Assembly (NCBI GenBank): GCA_000724175.1
Contig: JPGV01000012.1
Location: 81,687 to 145,686, forward strand
Reading direction: 5' to 3'
From: [Candidatus Thermochlorobacteriaceae] bacterium GBChlB
GTDB taxonomy: Bacteria; Bacteroidota; Chlorobiia; Chlorobiales; Thermochlorobacteraceae
DNA: 64,000 nucleotides
Made by a program: the position numbers and the translations under genes
Shown here: piece by piece, positions 43,106 to 50,696 of the stretch
How positions within the stretch are numbered: the stretch's first letter is position 1
How the letters are laid out: every line of letters begins with the position of its first letter
Notes under the pieces: generated by a model
What the model was told of the DNA's origin: nothing
What the model saw: the letters and a program-made list of their open reading frames with translations, nothing else
Database searches by the model: none

Positions 43106-45243
43106 TACAATCGTGAAAACTTCTGAACGAGCGTCAGCGCGTAAGGCTTTTTTGTGAGTTCAATATCAAAGCACATCAACACGCACGAGCCTTGATAAAC
43201 GCGCTCGAAGCCGTCTTCGGAGAGCGAAATCGTTTCAATCGGATAGCGCATGACCGTTGCTTCTTCGGAGGCTTCGAGCCGCGCGTGAATTTTAAGCCAT
43301 TCGTCTTTCAAGCCAATCATTGCAGCGCGCGTTTCGCCGATGCTGCGCAAGCGGTTGTGCTCGAGCAGTTGATTGTCGAAGTAATAATATCGGTCGTGCG
43401 CATCGCCAGCGAGTAAGCCGTAGCAGTTTTCAACCGCGAAACGCACACGCAGCGCGTCATCGGAAAGCAGATTGACGGCGTAGTTCACCGTGAACTCCGA
43501 TTTGTTTTTTTGTAGCGTAATGGTCTTCGTGATATGCGCAGCGTAAGTTTTACCATTTGTGTAAACGTGCCCGTCGCAGTCCAGCGTCAGCACTTGTTTG
43601 GCTTTCGTGCCAGACAGTTTGTGTGTGTAGGGACTGATGATGAAATCGCCCGCGTCGCAGGGCTTGCTTTGATACACATCTTGAACCGTCACGCCGTCGA
43701 TGAGAAATCGCTCGATGAAACTGCCGCGTCGATACCCATCGTAGTTGAGATGCGACGCCAGATTCGCCTCTTTCATTTTGACGACGTCGTGAATGCTGGC
43801 GACGCCTTCTGCGCCTGTATTGGTAGGCTTTGGCGGAGATTTAAGCTGTTGGTGATAGCCCTCCTCACGCCGCGTCAGCACATCGAGGATGTTTTTGTGC
43901 GCGGGCTTGTAATCAAGCTCAATAAGTTTGCCGCCCTCCGACGGTTTGATGTAGAGCGCAAGTTCATTGGACTTGAGAATGACTTCTTCTTGACCGTCTT
44001 TATCGAAATCCGTTACGCTTGCAGTAACCGCGCCGTCCGCATTGTCGACTTTATCGAGGTCGGTTTCGGCATCAATCAAATTTTGGTAAATCGGGTGTCG
44101 CAGGTTTGGCAGGTATGTGCCGCCAAACACGCCGTGCCAATACGGGCAGTTGCATTGCGCTGCCCAAATTTTGTCGAGCGTTTTTGCAGAAATTTTTTTG
44201 CCCTGCTCGGCAAGTTCCCGCGCCCGTTCCGAGACTTCGAGCATGCGTTTGTGCATCTGATTTGATTCGGGATACTTGACCATAAAATTGCGCCAGAACC
44301 CGCCGCGCACAAACACATCGTTGCCATCGAGCATGCCTTCGTCCTTTAAATCATGCTCGAATTTTTCGTAAGCGCGATACGATTTTGCCGTTGGCAGCGA
44401 CCAATGCATCATCTCGGCGTAAGAGGCGTTGGCAAGGTAAATTCTGCCGATGGGTTTCAACTCCGCTACGGCTTCTTGGAACGTCATCGTGCGAATCCAA
44501 TCTCGGTTGTCCGTCAGCGCCTGGAAGAATTTCTCGAGCCATCGATTTTTAGTATAAACGTGGTCGTAGGTGTTGGGCCAAACGCCGAACTTTTCGCCGT
44601 CGTCGGCGAAGACTACCACGCGCTTGCCATCGTCGGTGGCAACGCTGCGCAGATACTCAATGGTCTTCTCAACTGGCTGAAAGGGAATCGTGTAGCGCAG
44701 CGCTTTCGAAATCGGAAAGAGGTTCGTGGTGTAGCCTTGCTCTTCGGTGATATAGTAGCCCAGAAGCTCCTCTTCCGACAGTCCCGCGAATTTGAAATGC
44801 GTGTCGTCGAGAATGACGTAATCGACTCCCGCTTGCGCAAGCGGTTTGGTCAGATGCTGTTCCCAGATGCGCTCTGCCAGCCAAAGCCCCGTCGCCTTGA
44901 AGCCAAAATGTTTTTTGATGAACTTAGCGAGCTTTTCGACTTGTCCGATTTTATCTTCATCGGGGATAACCGCAAGAATTGGCTCGTAAAATCCGCCGCC
45001 GATTAGTTCTACATTCCCTTTGCTGACAAGGGTTTTCAGGCGATCAAAAATATCTTGATGATGTTCAAGCAGCCACTCATATAAAATGCCCGTGTAGTGT
45101 TTGGAAATTTTAATGTGCGCGAAGCGCTCATAGACGTCCAGAAACGGCTTGTAAGCACGCTGGTAGGCGTCCTCAAAGACAGAATCAAAATTGCCAATCG
45201 GCTGATGATTATGAGTGCCGAAAATAAGATTGATTTTTTTCAT
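43105..45243 (-). CDS. GH57 family alpha-amylase / 4-alpha-glucanotransferase
   Basis: 712 residues. GH57 conserved regions are all present: 'HNHQP' (10-14), 'GGGFYEPILA' (82-91), 'WLAERIWE' with the nucleophile Glu124, and 'FADDGEKFGVWP' with the acid/base Asp (~214). The Asp/Glu pair and order match the Thermococcus 4-alpha-glucanotransferase. The C-terminal ~300 residues fit the DUF1925/DUF1926 beta-sandwich part. Cytosolic (no signal). With GlgP at 9-11 kb it suggests alpha-glucan remodelling. Co-translated with the YD-repeat gene. Confidence 0.92.
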   Translation of the reverse strand: MKKINLIFGTHNHQPIGNFDSVFEDAYQRAYKPFLDVYERFAHIKISKHYTGILYEWLLEHHQDIFDRLKTLVSKGNVELIGGGFYEPILAVIPDEDKIGQVEKLAKFIKKHFGFKATGLWLAERIWEQHLTKPLAQAGVDYVILDDTHFKFAGLSEEELLGYYITEEQGYTTNLFPISKALRYTIPFQPVEKTIEYLRSVATDDGKRVVVFADDGEKFGVWPNTYDHVYTKNRWLEKFFQALTDNRDWIRTMTFQEAVAELKPIGRIYLANASYAEMMHWSLPTAKSYRAYEKFEHDLKDEGMLDGNDVFVRGGFWRNFMVKYPESNQMHKRMLEVSERARELAEQGKKISAKTLDKIWAAQCNCPYWHGVFGGTYLPNLRHPIYQNLIDAETDLDKVDNADGAVTASVTDFDKDGQEEVILKSNELALYIKPSEGGKLIELDYKPAHKNILDVLTRREEGYHQQLKSPPKPTNTGAEGVASIHDVVKMKEANLASHLNYDGYRRGSFIERFLIDGVTVQDVYQSKPCDAGDFIISPYTHKLSGTKAKQVLTLDCDGHVYTNGKTYAAHITKTITLQKNKSEFTVNYAVNLLSDDALRVRFAVENCYGLLAGDAHDRYYYFDNQLLEHNRLRSIGETRAAMIGLKDEWLKIHARLEASEEATVMRYPIETISLSEDGFERVYQGSCVLMCFDIELTKKPYALTLVQKFSRL

Positions 45244-45371
45244 TCGTCGACAGTGAGTTTAAAGGTCAGCAATATCGTTTTCGCCGAGCAAATGCCATCG
45301 GCGCTCTGTAACGGGCTACGGTGAACACTGGCGTAATCGATGTCAAAATACGCCGCGCTTCTCACAAATGT

Positions 45372-46316
45372 TTATCGAAAAATCAAGCCCAACTGAACCG
45401 TATTTCCAGCGAAGGTGCTGCGTCCGAAAATTCGCGCGTTGAAATCAAAACTGACGTTGATGAACGGCGAAAAAAGCGCAACGAACCCGACGGTTAATTG
45501 CCCGTAAGATTCATCGCCAACGACCGTGAGCGTTTGTTCTTCAGTTATGCCGACAGGACGCAGAAACTCGCCGAAGGCAAGCATTGAGTTAAACGAGCCG
45601 CGCAACAGCAATTCTTTTGCGGCTGCCACGCCGAACTCGACACGAATAGGGATAGCGTCCCGATAATCGCCGCCGCGCAAGCGATACCCGCCCTCGATGT
45701 GCAGCAAACTTGGCACATCGGAAATCATAAATTCTGAGAGCAGCAGCAATCGAAGGTCATAATCGAGCAGTCCCGTGCCAGTAGGAATTCGGGCTGTAAT
45801 GTCGCCTGTCGGAAATTTAATTCCGCCTTGAACAGAGAGCGTCCATCCGCTTGTGGGCATCAGCGTCGACGGCGTGTTGGGCTGGGTTGCCGATGGTTTC
45901 GTGATGAGGTAGCGCGCCGAAAGCCATGTCTCATCAAACGACGATGCGGTGATTCTGATAGCGCGTTCATTCGGGCGTAGGCGCGGGTCGAGATTATCGG
46001 TGAACCGCGCTTCAAAAAAACGGTAGCCAAGTTTCAATACGGCGGACAGTCGCTCAGAAACGCCGTATTCGTAGTGGAAATTCAAGTCCGTTTGCGTGAA
46101 CTGCCCATCGTTGTATCGCACGCCTGAAAAAAGATTGCGTCGAAACGCTTCGGGCGCAAATTCTTCGCCCGCCGTAAAAAAAAGCGCGTCGAGTTGAAAA
46201 TAGGAGCGCCCGACGGGCTGCAGCTTGGCGGACGACGCAACGCGAGGCTGCGCGCAGAGCGATGAGACAAGACAGAGCAACGTGAAAAAGAGCGCAAGAC
46301 GAATTGACAAGTGCAT
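45372..46316 (-). CDS. predicted outer-membrane beta-barrel protein
   Basis: 314 residues from the ATG at 46316 (MHLSIRLALFFTLLCLVSSLCAQ, a signal peptide); the frame runs up to 46499 in non-coding-like sequence and this is not used. The mature part is a string of amphipathic strands with aromatic belts: 'FHYEYGVSERLSAVLKLGYRFFEARF', 'WTLSVQGGIKFPTGD', 'FINVSFDFNARIFG', ending 'QLGLIFR'. The motif 'GGIKFPTGD' occurs in transporter-like barrels (DUF3034/FadL-like). The exact family is uncertain. A near-perfect inverted repeat lies 98 bases upstream of its start. Confidence 0.75.
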   Translation of the reverse strand: MHLSIRLALFFTLLCLVSSLCAQPRVASSAKLQPVGRSYFQLDALFFTAGEEFAPEAFRRNLFSGVRYNDGQFTQTDLNFHYEYGVSERLSAVLKLGYRFFEARFTDNLDPRLRPNERAIRITASSFDETWLSARYLITKPSATQPNTPSTLMPTSGWTLSVQGGIKFPTGDITARIPTGTGLLDYDLRLLLLSEFMISDVPSLLHIEGGYRLRGGDYRDAIPIRVEFGVAAAKELLLRGSFNSMLAFGEFLRPVGITEEQTLTVVGDESYGQLTVGFVALFSPFINVSFDFNARIFGRSTFAGNTVQLGLIFR

Positions 46317-46413
46317 CAAAGCCGATTCGGGTTTTTTCAAAGTCGGGCAAATATAGCGCGAATGGCACCAGCAAAAAAGGTCAAGGAAAATCCGACCGAA
46401 GAAGTTATTTTTG

Positions 46414-46438
46414 AAATGCGACAACTTTTGTCGTATTT
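46414..46438. promoter_or_regulatory. 11-bp near-perfect inverted repeat upstream of iscR and the barrel gene
   Basis: AAATGCGACAA (46414-46424) and TTGTCGTATTT (46428-46438) differ from a perfect pair by one G-U match, with a three-base loop. It lies between the divergent barrel gene (start 46316) and iscR (start 46596). The shape fits an operator; a hairpin is also possible. No regulator is assigned. Confidence 0.5.
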
Positions 46439-46488
46439 TAGCTATATGTAATGAAACTTTAAGCGCTACCGCGCCGTTTTGAAAGTTG

Positions 46489-46510
46489 AAATCGCCCAAA
46501 ATGGCGATTT
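46489..46510. promoter_or_regulatory. 8-bp inverted repeat in the iscR upstream region
   Basis: AAATCGCC (46489-46496) and GGCGATTT (46503-46510) are perfect reverse complements with a 6-base spacer, followed by a T run. An operator or a weak terminator would fit. Confidence 0.45.
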
Positions 46511-46522
46511 TATGTTAGCTTA

Positions 46523-46547
46523 AAATCCGACTAAAACAGTCTTATTT
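46523..46547 (+). promoter_or_regulatory. IscR type-1-like binding site
   Basis: The core GACT-AAAAC-AGTC (46529-46541) matches the GACT-RWWWY-AGTC centre of the E. coli IscR type-1 site fully. The left flank fits in part (CC before GACT); the right flank fits poorly. It lies 55-73 bases before the iscR ATG, a sensible place for autoregulation by cluster-bearing IscR. Confidence 0.6.
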
Positions 46548-46564
46548 AGACACGCTCTAAATAA
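46542..46564. promoter_or_regulatory. 9-bp palindrome with 5-bp spacer next to the IscR-like site
   Basis: TTATTTAGA (46542-46550) and TCTAAATAA (46556-46564) are perfect reverse complements around CACGC. It overlaps the edge of the IscR-like site, so the two could compete. Confidence 0.5.
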
Positions 46565-46595
46565 AAAGCGCGTCGGGTTACGAAAGAATTTTGAT

Positions 46596-46994
46596 ATGTT
46601 GAAGCTGACCAAAAAATTTGAATACGGACTCTTGGCGATTCGCCATATCGCATCGACGCGCAATGGCGATGTTGCAACTGCGAAAGAAATCGCTGAGCGA
46701 CTTCACATCTCGCACGAGTTAGTTTCCAAAACGCTGCAACAGATGACCAAGTCGGGCATTATTTCGTCGGTGCAGGGCGTCAAAGGCGGCTACCGATTGA
46801 ACAAACCAGCTGCCGATATTTCATTTTCTGAAATCGCCGAAGCCTTAGAAGAGCCTATTCAGCTTATCGAGTGCGATGCGAATCCGAGCGGCTGCGACGC
46901 GTTTAGCGGATGCGGCATCAAACAACCGCTCACAAAAATTCAAAAACGTTTCCGAGAAATTTTCGACGAAGCCAAAGTCGCCGAAATTCTATGA
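46596..46994 (+). CDS. iscR: Rrf2-family [2Fe-2S] regulator, IscR-like
   Basis: 132 residues: winged-helix Rrf2 domain with DNA-recognition region 'ATAKEIAERLHISHELVSKTLQQMTKSGII' and 'GVKGGYRL' wing. The cluster Cys are C93, C100 and C106, spaced C-x6-C-x5-C; E. coli IscR has C-x5-C-x5-C, so the first gap is one longer. In the [2Fe-2S] form, IscR represses the isc operon. It heads iscS-iscU-iscA. Four inverted repeats lie upstream, one matching an IscR type-1 site. Confidence 0.92.
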   Translation: MLKLTKKFEYGLLAIRHIASTRNGDVATAKEIAERLHISHELVSKTLQQMTKSGIISSVQGVKGGYRLNKPAADISFSEIAEALEEPIQLIECDANPSGCDAFSGCGIKQPLTKIQKRFREIFDEAKVAEIL

Positions 46995-47040
46995 CGGATG
47001 TAACCGATTTTAATTCACCAATCTACATGGAGAGCCTGAT

Positions 47041-48270
47041 ATGTCAGTCGATTTGAGCCGTCCGATTTACATGGACAACAATGCCACAACGCCTATGGAC
47101 CACCGCGTTCTGGAAGCAATGATGCCTTACTTTACCGAAAAGTTCGGCAACGCCGCCTCGCGTAACCACAGCTATGGCTGGGAAGCCGAAGAAGCGGTTG
47201 AACTCGCCCGCGAACAAGTCGCTAAATCCATCGGCGCAGACGCCAAAGAGATTATCTTCACCAGCGGCGCTACTGAATCGGACAATATTGCCATTAAGGG
47301 TGCGGTTGAGATGTATGCCGAAAAAGGTAACCACATCATCACGATGCTCACCGAACACAAAGCCGTCCTTGATACCTGCCACCGCTTGGAACGCGAAGGC
47401 AAAGCTAAGGTAACTTACCTTGCGCCGAAACCCGACGGCATCATCGACCTTAATCAGCTCGAGGCGGCAATGACCGATAAAACTGTCATGGTGGCGATAA
47501 TGATGGCGAACAATGAAATCGGCGTCATTCAACCGATGAAGGAAATCGGCGAACTCTGCCGCAAGCATAATGTCCTCTTTTTCACTGACGCCGTGCAAGC
47601 CGTTGGCAAAGTGCCTGTTGATGTCAACGAGATGAAAATTGATGTTCTGGCGATTTCCGGACATAAAATTTATGGACCGAAAGGCATCGGCGCGCTTTAT
47701 GTGCGTCGGAAAAATCCGCGCGTGAAATTGGCGGGCATTATTGACGGCGGCGGTCAAGAACGCGGCATGCGAAGCGGCACGCTCAACGTGCCCGGCATTG
47801 TCGGACTTGGCAAAGCGCTGGAAATCGCTATGGACGAAATGCCAACCGAAATGAAGCGCCTTACTTATTTGCGCGATAAATTGAAAGATGGCGTAATGTC
47901 GCAGTTGGAAGACTGCTATGTGAACGGCTCGCTCGAGAGCCGCCTGCCGGGCAACATCAACATCAGCTATGCCTATGTTGAAGGCGAAGGGCTTTTGATG
48001 GGCTTGAAAGGGTTGGCGGTGTCGTCAGGTTCGGCATGCACATCGGCGTCGCTTGAACCAAGCCATGTCTTGAAGGCGCTCGGCGTCGGCGATGAACTTG
48101 CGCACTCGTCGATTCGCTACGGGCTTGGTCGTTTCACAACGGAAGAAGATGTGGACTACGCGATTAAAATTACGGTCGAAGCCGTCAACCGACTGCGCGA
48201 CATGTCGCCGCTTTACGAAATGGCGAAAGCCGGCATTGACTTGAAAACGGTTCAATGGAATCACCACTGA
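47041..48270 (+). CDS. iscS: cysteine desulfurase
   Basis: 409 residues. The PLP lysine is K209 in '[10 protein letters not shown]' and the persulfide Cys is C333 in '[10 protein letters not shown]' on a flexible loop, which marks the IscS/NifS (group I) type. '[11 protein letters not shown]' and 'TSGATESDN' are conserved PLP contacts. It supplies sulfur to IscU for Fe-S cluster formation. It starts 46 bases after iscR and is followed by a 75-base gap carrying two tandem repeats before iscU. Confidence 0.96.
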   Translation: MSVDLSRPIYMDNNATTPMDHRVLEAMMPYFTEKFGNAASRNHSYGWEAEEAVELAREQVAKSIGADAKEIIFTSGATESDNIAIKGAVEMYAEKGNHIITMLTEHKAVLDTCHRLEREGKAKVTYLAPKPDGIIDLNQLEAAMTDKTVMVAIMMANNEIGVIQPMKEIGELCRKHNVLFFTDAVQAVGKVPVDVNEMKIDVLAISGHKIYGPKGIGALYVRRKNPRVKLAGIIDGGGQERGMRSGTLNVPGIVGLGKALEIAMDEMPTEMKRLTYLRDKLKDGVMSQLEDCYVNGSLESRLPGNINISYAYVEGEGLLMGLKGLAVSSGSACTSASLEPSHVLKALGVGDELAHSSIRYGLGRFTTEEDVDYAIKITVEAVNRLRDMSPLYEMAKAGIDLKTVQWNHH

Positions 48271-48341
48271 CGATGTCGGAGATTGACGATGTCGGATTCA
48301 AGGGTTTAATTTTATCAACTATCAACTCTAAACTATCAACT
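48268..48341. repeat. tandem repeats between iscS and iscU
   Basis: Two 13-base copies of TGACGATGTCGGA (48268-48280, 48284-48296), the first including the iscS stop. They are followed by four 7-base units, ATCAACT-ATCAACT-CTAAACT-ATCAACT (48314-48341), ending 4 bases before the iscU ATG. No coding function is apparent. Confidence 0.7.
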
Positions 48342-48345
48342 GATT

Positions 48346-48768
48346 ATGGCTTACTCAACAAAAGTGATTGACCACTACAACAATCCACGCAACGTCGGCA
48401 GCCTCGACCAAAAAGACGAGAGTGTCGGCACAGGGCTGGTTGGCGCGCCTGAATGTGGCGACGTGATGAAATTGCAAATCAAGGTCAATGAAGAGACTGG
48501 CGTCATCGAAGATGCGAAATTCAAGACCTTCGGCTGCGGCTCGGCGATTGCGTCGTCGTCGCTGGCGACCGAGATGCTCAAAGGCAAAACCATTGAGGAA
48601 GCGGCTCAAATTAAAAACACGGCGCTTGTTCAAGAACTCAACCTGCCGCCCGTGAAAATTCACTGCTCGGTGCTGGCCGAAGACGCGATTAAAGCAGCTG
48701 TCGAGGACTTCAAGAAAAAGCAAGAAGCCAAACGCGCCAAAGCCTTGGAAGCAGTTGCGACAGCTTAA
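48346..48768 (+). CDS. iscU: Fe-S cluster scaffold protein
   Basis: 140 residues. Cluster ligands C37 ('APECGDV'), C64 ('FGCGSAIA') and C107 ('HCSVLAED'), with D39 beside C37. The 'LPPVK' (100-104) sequence is the HscA-chaperone recognition motif, although no hscA, hscB or ferredoxin gene follows here. It assembles [2Fe-2S] clusters using IscS sulfur. It ends 24 bases before iscA, which has its own strong Shine-Dalgarno. Confidence 0.95.
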   Translation: MAYSTKVIDHYNNPRNVGSLDQKDESVGTGLVGAPECGDVMKLQIKVNEETGVIEDAKFKTFGCGSAIASSSLATEMLKGKTIEEAAQIKNTALVQELNLPPVKIHCSVLAEDAIKAAVEDFKKKQEAKRAKALEAVATA

Positions 48769-48792
48769 TGATTCAAGGAGGAATAGCTTAAA

Positions 48793-49119
48793 ATGATTAC
48801 GGTTAGCGAAAAAGCGCTCGCACAAGTAAATCGCTTGAAATCACAGCAAAATCTGGGTCCGGATTACGGCTTGCGCGTCAGCGTGAAGGGCGGCGGCTGT
48901 TCGGGTCTTTCCTATGGGCTCGATTTTGAAAACGAGGAGAAAAAAGGCGACCAAATTTTCGAAGACAAAGGCGTCAAGCTCTTCGTCGATATGAAGAGTT
49001 TTCTGTATCTCGCTGGCACAGAATTGGATTTCTCCGACGGCTTGAACGGCAAAGGGTTTCACTTTGTCAATCCAAACGCCGCGCGTTCCTGCGGTTGTGG
49101 CGAGTCATTCTCGGTGTGA
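48793..49119 (+). CDS. iscA: A-type Fe-S carrier protein
   Basis: 108 residues. The three conserved Cys are C36 ('GGCSGLSY') and the C-terminal C100 and C102 ('SCGCGESF'). It carries clusters from IscU to target proteins. AAGGAGG precedes the ATG. The operon order iscR-iscS-iscU-iscA is as in Proteobacteria, but hscBA and fdx are missing after it. The next gene, a Uma2-like protein, starts 62 bases later. Confidence 0.95.
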   Translation: MITVSEKALAQVNRLKSQQNLGPDYGLRVSVKGGGCSGLSYGLDFENEEKKGDQIFEDKGVKLFVDMKSFLYLAGTELDFSDGLNGKGFHFVNPNAARSCGCGESFSV

Positions 49120-49181
49120 AGTTTCAAATAAAATCGCACCGTTATCAAAGGCTTTGCAAAGTTGTTGATAAACACGAGAAT

Positions 49182-49760
49182 ATGATGCAGACTACAGCGA
49201 CACTCACAGCCAAAGCGGAACTCGACTATCCCGAAGAAATAAAGATGCCGCAGGGCGAAAAACACAACAATATTTGCACGCAGTTGCGCGAATTTCTGAA
49301 AGTGCTGTTTGACGATGTGCCGAACCGACATGCGGGCGGCGACGTGTTTTTCTACTACGAAGAGGGGACGCAAAAATCATTTTCGCCCGACGCCTATCTT
49401 CTGGAAACCACGAATAAGTCGCCGCGAAAATCGTTCAAGTTTTGGGAAGAAAAAATAAACTTGCCCTTTGTCTGCGAGGTCTGGCCGGAAGCCAACAAGG
49501 AAGTCGAGCGGTTGCAAAAGTTCGCGTTCTATCAGAATTTTTTGAAAGTCCCCGAATATGTTGAACTGATAGTTGACGACCGATTTTGCGCCTATCGGCT
49601 TGAAGGCAATGACTATGTGCCGATTGAACCTAACGCCGACGGTCGGTATATGTTGCATGAACTTGGTGCAGAGTTGGCGTTTGAAGACGGCTTGATTCGC
49701 GTTTACCGAGATGGCAAGAAAATTCCGACGCTCAAGGAAGCCTTACGGAAACTGGTATGA
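49182..49760 (+). CDS. Uma2-family (DUF820) restriction-endonuclease-like protein
   Basis: 192 residues from ATG 49182 (a second ATG follows at once); the longer frame to 49095 overlaps iscA. The PD-(D/E)xK-like core is seen in 'FSPDAYLLE' and 'LPFVCEVWPEANKEVERLQKFAFY', with 'GEKHNNICTQLREFL' upstream. The Uma2 family is named for a PD-D/ExK fold, but most members have no proven nuclease activity. Its stop overlaps the next start by four bases (ATGA), so it is coupled to a small unknown protein. It follows the isc operon on the same strand. Confidence 0.8.
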   Translation: MMQTTATLTAKAELDYPEEIKMPQGEKHNNICTQLREFLKVLFDDVPNRHAGGDVFFYYEEGTQKSFSPDAYLLETTNKSPRKSFKFWEEKINLPFVCEVWPEANKEVERLQKFAFYQNFLKVPEYVELIVDDRFCAYRLEGNDYVPIEPNADGRYMLHELGAELAFEDGLIRVYRDGKKIPTLKEALRKLV

Positions 49761-50095
49761 GCGAGACTCGAAAATTTATCGTAAAGTCGCAAGACGACGT
49801 GTGGTTTTTTGAAAAGCAAATTAATCTGTTTGACATTTTGGACTTTTTTCCACCCGATGCAATTGAGGCCAAAGACGGGACGCACGGAAAAGAGTTACTC
49901 ATTGAAACAGACTTAGGCTGGTCGTTCAAGACCGACATTGAACGCGGAAAGTTTTGTTTCAGAAAAAAAGCCAAATCCGCGCCTGGCACTGGCAAGTGGG
50001 TCGTTGAATCGGGACTTGCGGCGGGCGACTCGATTTGCATCGAAAAGTTGAGCGAGTATCATTATCGATTAGTCAAAGAATCCAAAACCAGTTAA
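49757..50095 (+). CDS. hypothetical protein, possibly a B3/AbrB-like beta-barrel
   Basis: 112 residues, no membrane segment. The C-terminal half ('LGWSFKTDIERGKFCF', 'GKWVVESGLAAGDSICIEKLSEYHYRL') has the layout of small double-psi/B3-like DNA-binding barrels: a Trp-containing strand, a polar stretch, then 'GLxxGD'. The match is by eye and could be chance. It is coupled by a four-base overlap to the Uma2 gene. If it binds DNA or acts as an inhibitor, the pair would form a two-gene module. Confidence 0.55.
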   Translation: MSETRKFIVKSQDDVWFFEKQINLFDILDFFPPDAIEAKDGTHGKELLIETDLGWSFKTDIERGKFCFRKKAKSAPGTGKWVVESGLAAGDSICIEKLSEYHYRLVKESKTS

Positions 50096-50100
50096 CGATT

Positions 50101-50277
50101 ATGGAATATGTTTCACTTTGCAGCGGCGTCGGCATTTTTATCGCACTGCTGACAGGTTTTCCAAAAACCATCGTTGTTACACTCTTTGAGCCTATGCTCG
50201 ACAAAATTCACGCCATGCATGAGCGGTTCATGCAACAGGCATTAAGCGACGTTCTACCGAACCATAACTACAACTGA
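50101..50277 (+). CDS. small hypothetical protein with one hydrophobic segment
   Basis: 58 residues starting at the ATG at 50101 ('MEYVSLCSGVGIFIALLTGFPKTIVVTLF'), i.e. a hydrophobic first half and a polar, helical second half. It starts 5 bases after the previous stop, and its stop overlaps the next start by one base (TGATG). The tight spacing on both sides supports a real gene in the same operon. Function unknown. Confidence 0.55.
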   Translation: MEYVSLCSGVGIFIALLTGFPKTIVVTLFEPMLDKIHAMHERFMQQALSDVLPNHNYN

Positions 50278-50579
50278 TGATGGACAACAAAGCGCTAATG
50301 GAATTTGACATCCAAGATTTTCTTTGGAATGGCATTTTGAAAGAATCGGTCTTTCGAGAAAAATTAGAAGCACATAATTGGTCGCAGTATGACGGGCGCA
50401 AGGTCATTGTGAAGGGTTGCGGCTCGACGCCGATACCGACATGGGCGTATATGATTGTAACGGGCTACTTGGTGCAACACGCCGATAAAGTCATGTATGG
50501 TGAAGCCTGCGCTGCCGTGCCGATTTTCCGACGCGCAAAAGACACCATCGCCGCCGACCCTGCCGAAAACACCCTGTGA
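50277..50579 (+). CDS. DUF2480-family protein, compact form
   Basis: 100 residues. 'EFDIQDFLWNGILKESVFREKLEAHNWSQYDGRKVIVKGCG' and 'PTWAYMIVTGYLV...VMYGEACAAVPIFRR' are DUF2480 signatures. Known members are ~160-170 residues with two related halves; this one seems to lack a middle part of ~65 residues. From memory, DUF2480 genes often sit near Fe-S (suf) genes in Bacteroidota, which agrees with the isc operon a few genes upstream. Function unknown. A second ATG lies directly after the first. Confidence 0.8.
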   Translation: MMDNKALMEFDIQDFLWNGILKESVFREKLEAHNWSQYDGRKVIVKGCGSTPIPTWAYMIVTGYLVQHADKVMYGEACAAVPIFRRAKDTIAADPAENTL

Positions 50580-50696
50580 GCCTCATCGGAAACGGCCGTG
50601 TCAATCCAGAGACAACTCCCCCTTTCTTATTTGACATACACATCGTGCGTCGTTTGAGAATCCCTGTGCAAGTGTTACTTTGAATCGATAACGACA

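Noticed and set aside
47044..47757. 237-codon minus-strand frame opposite iscS
   Set aside because: Antisense shadow of a clear cysteine desulfurase, rich in Phe/His/Val as expected of a mirror frame.
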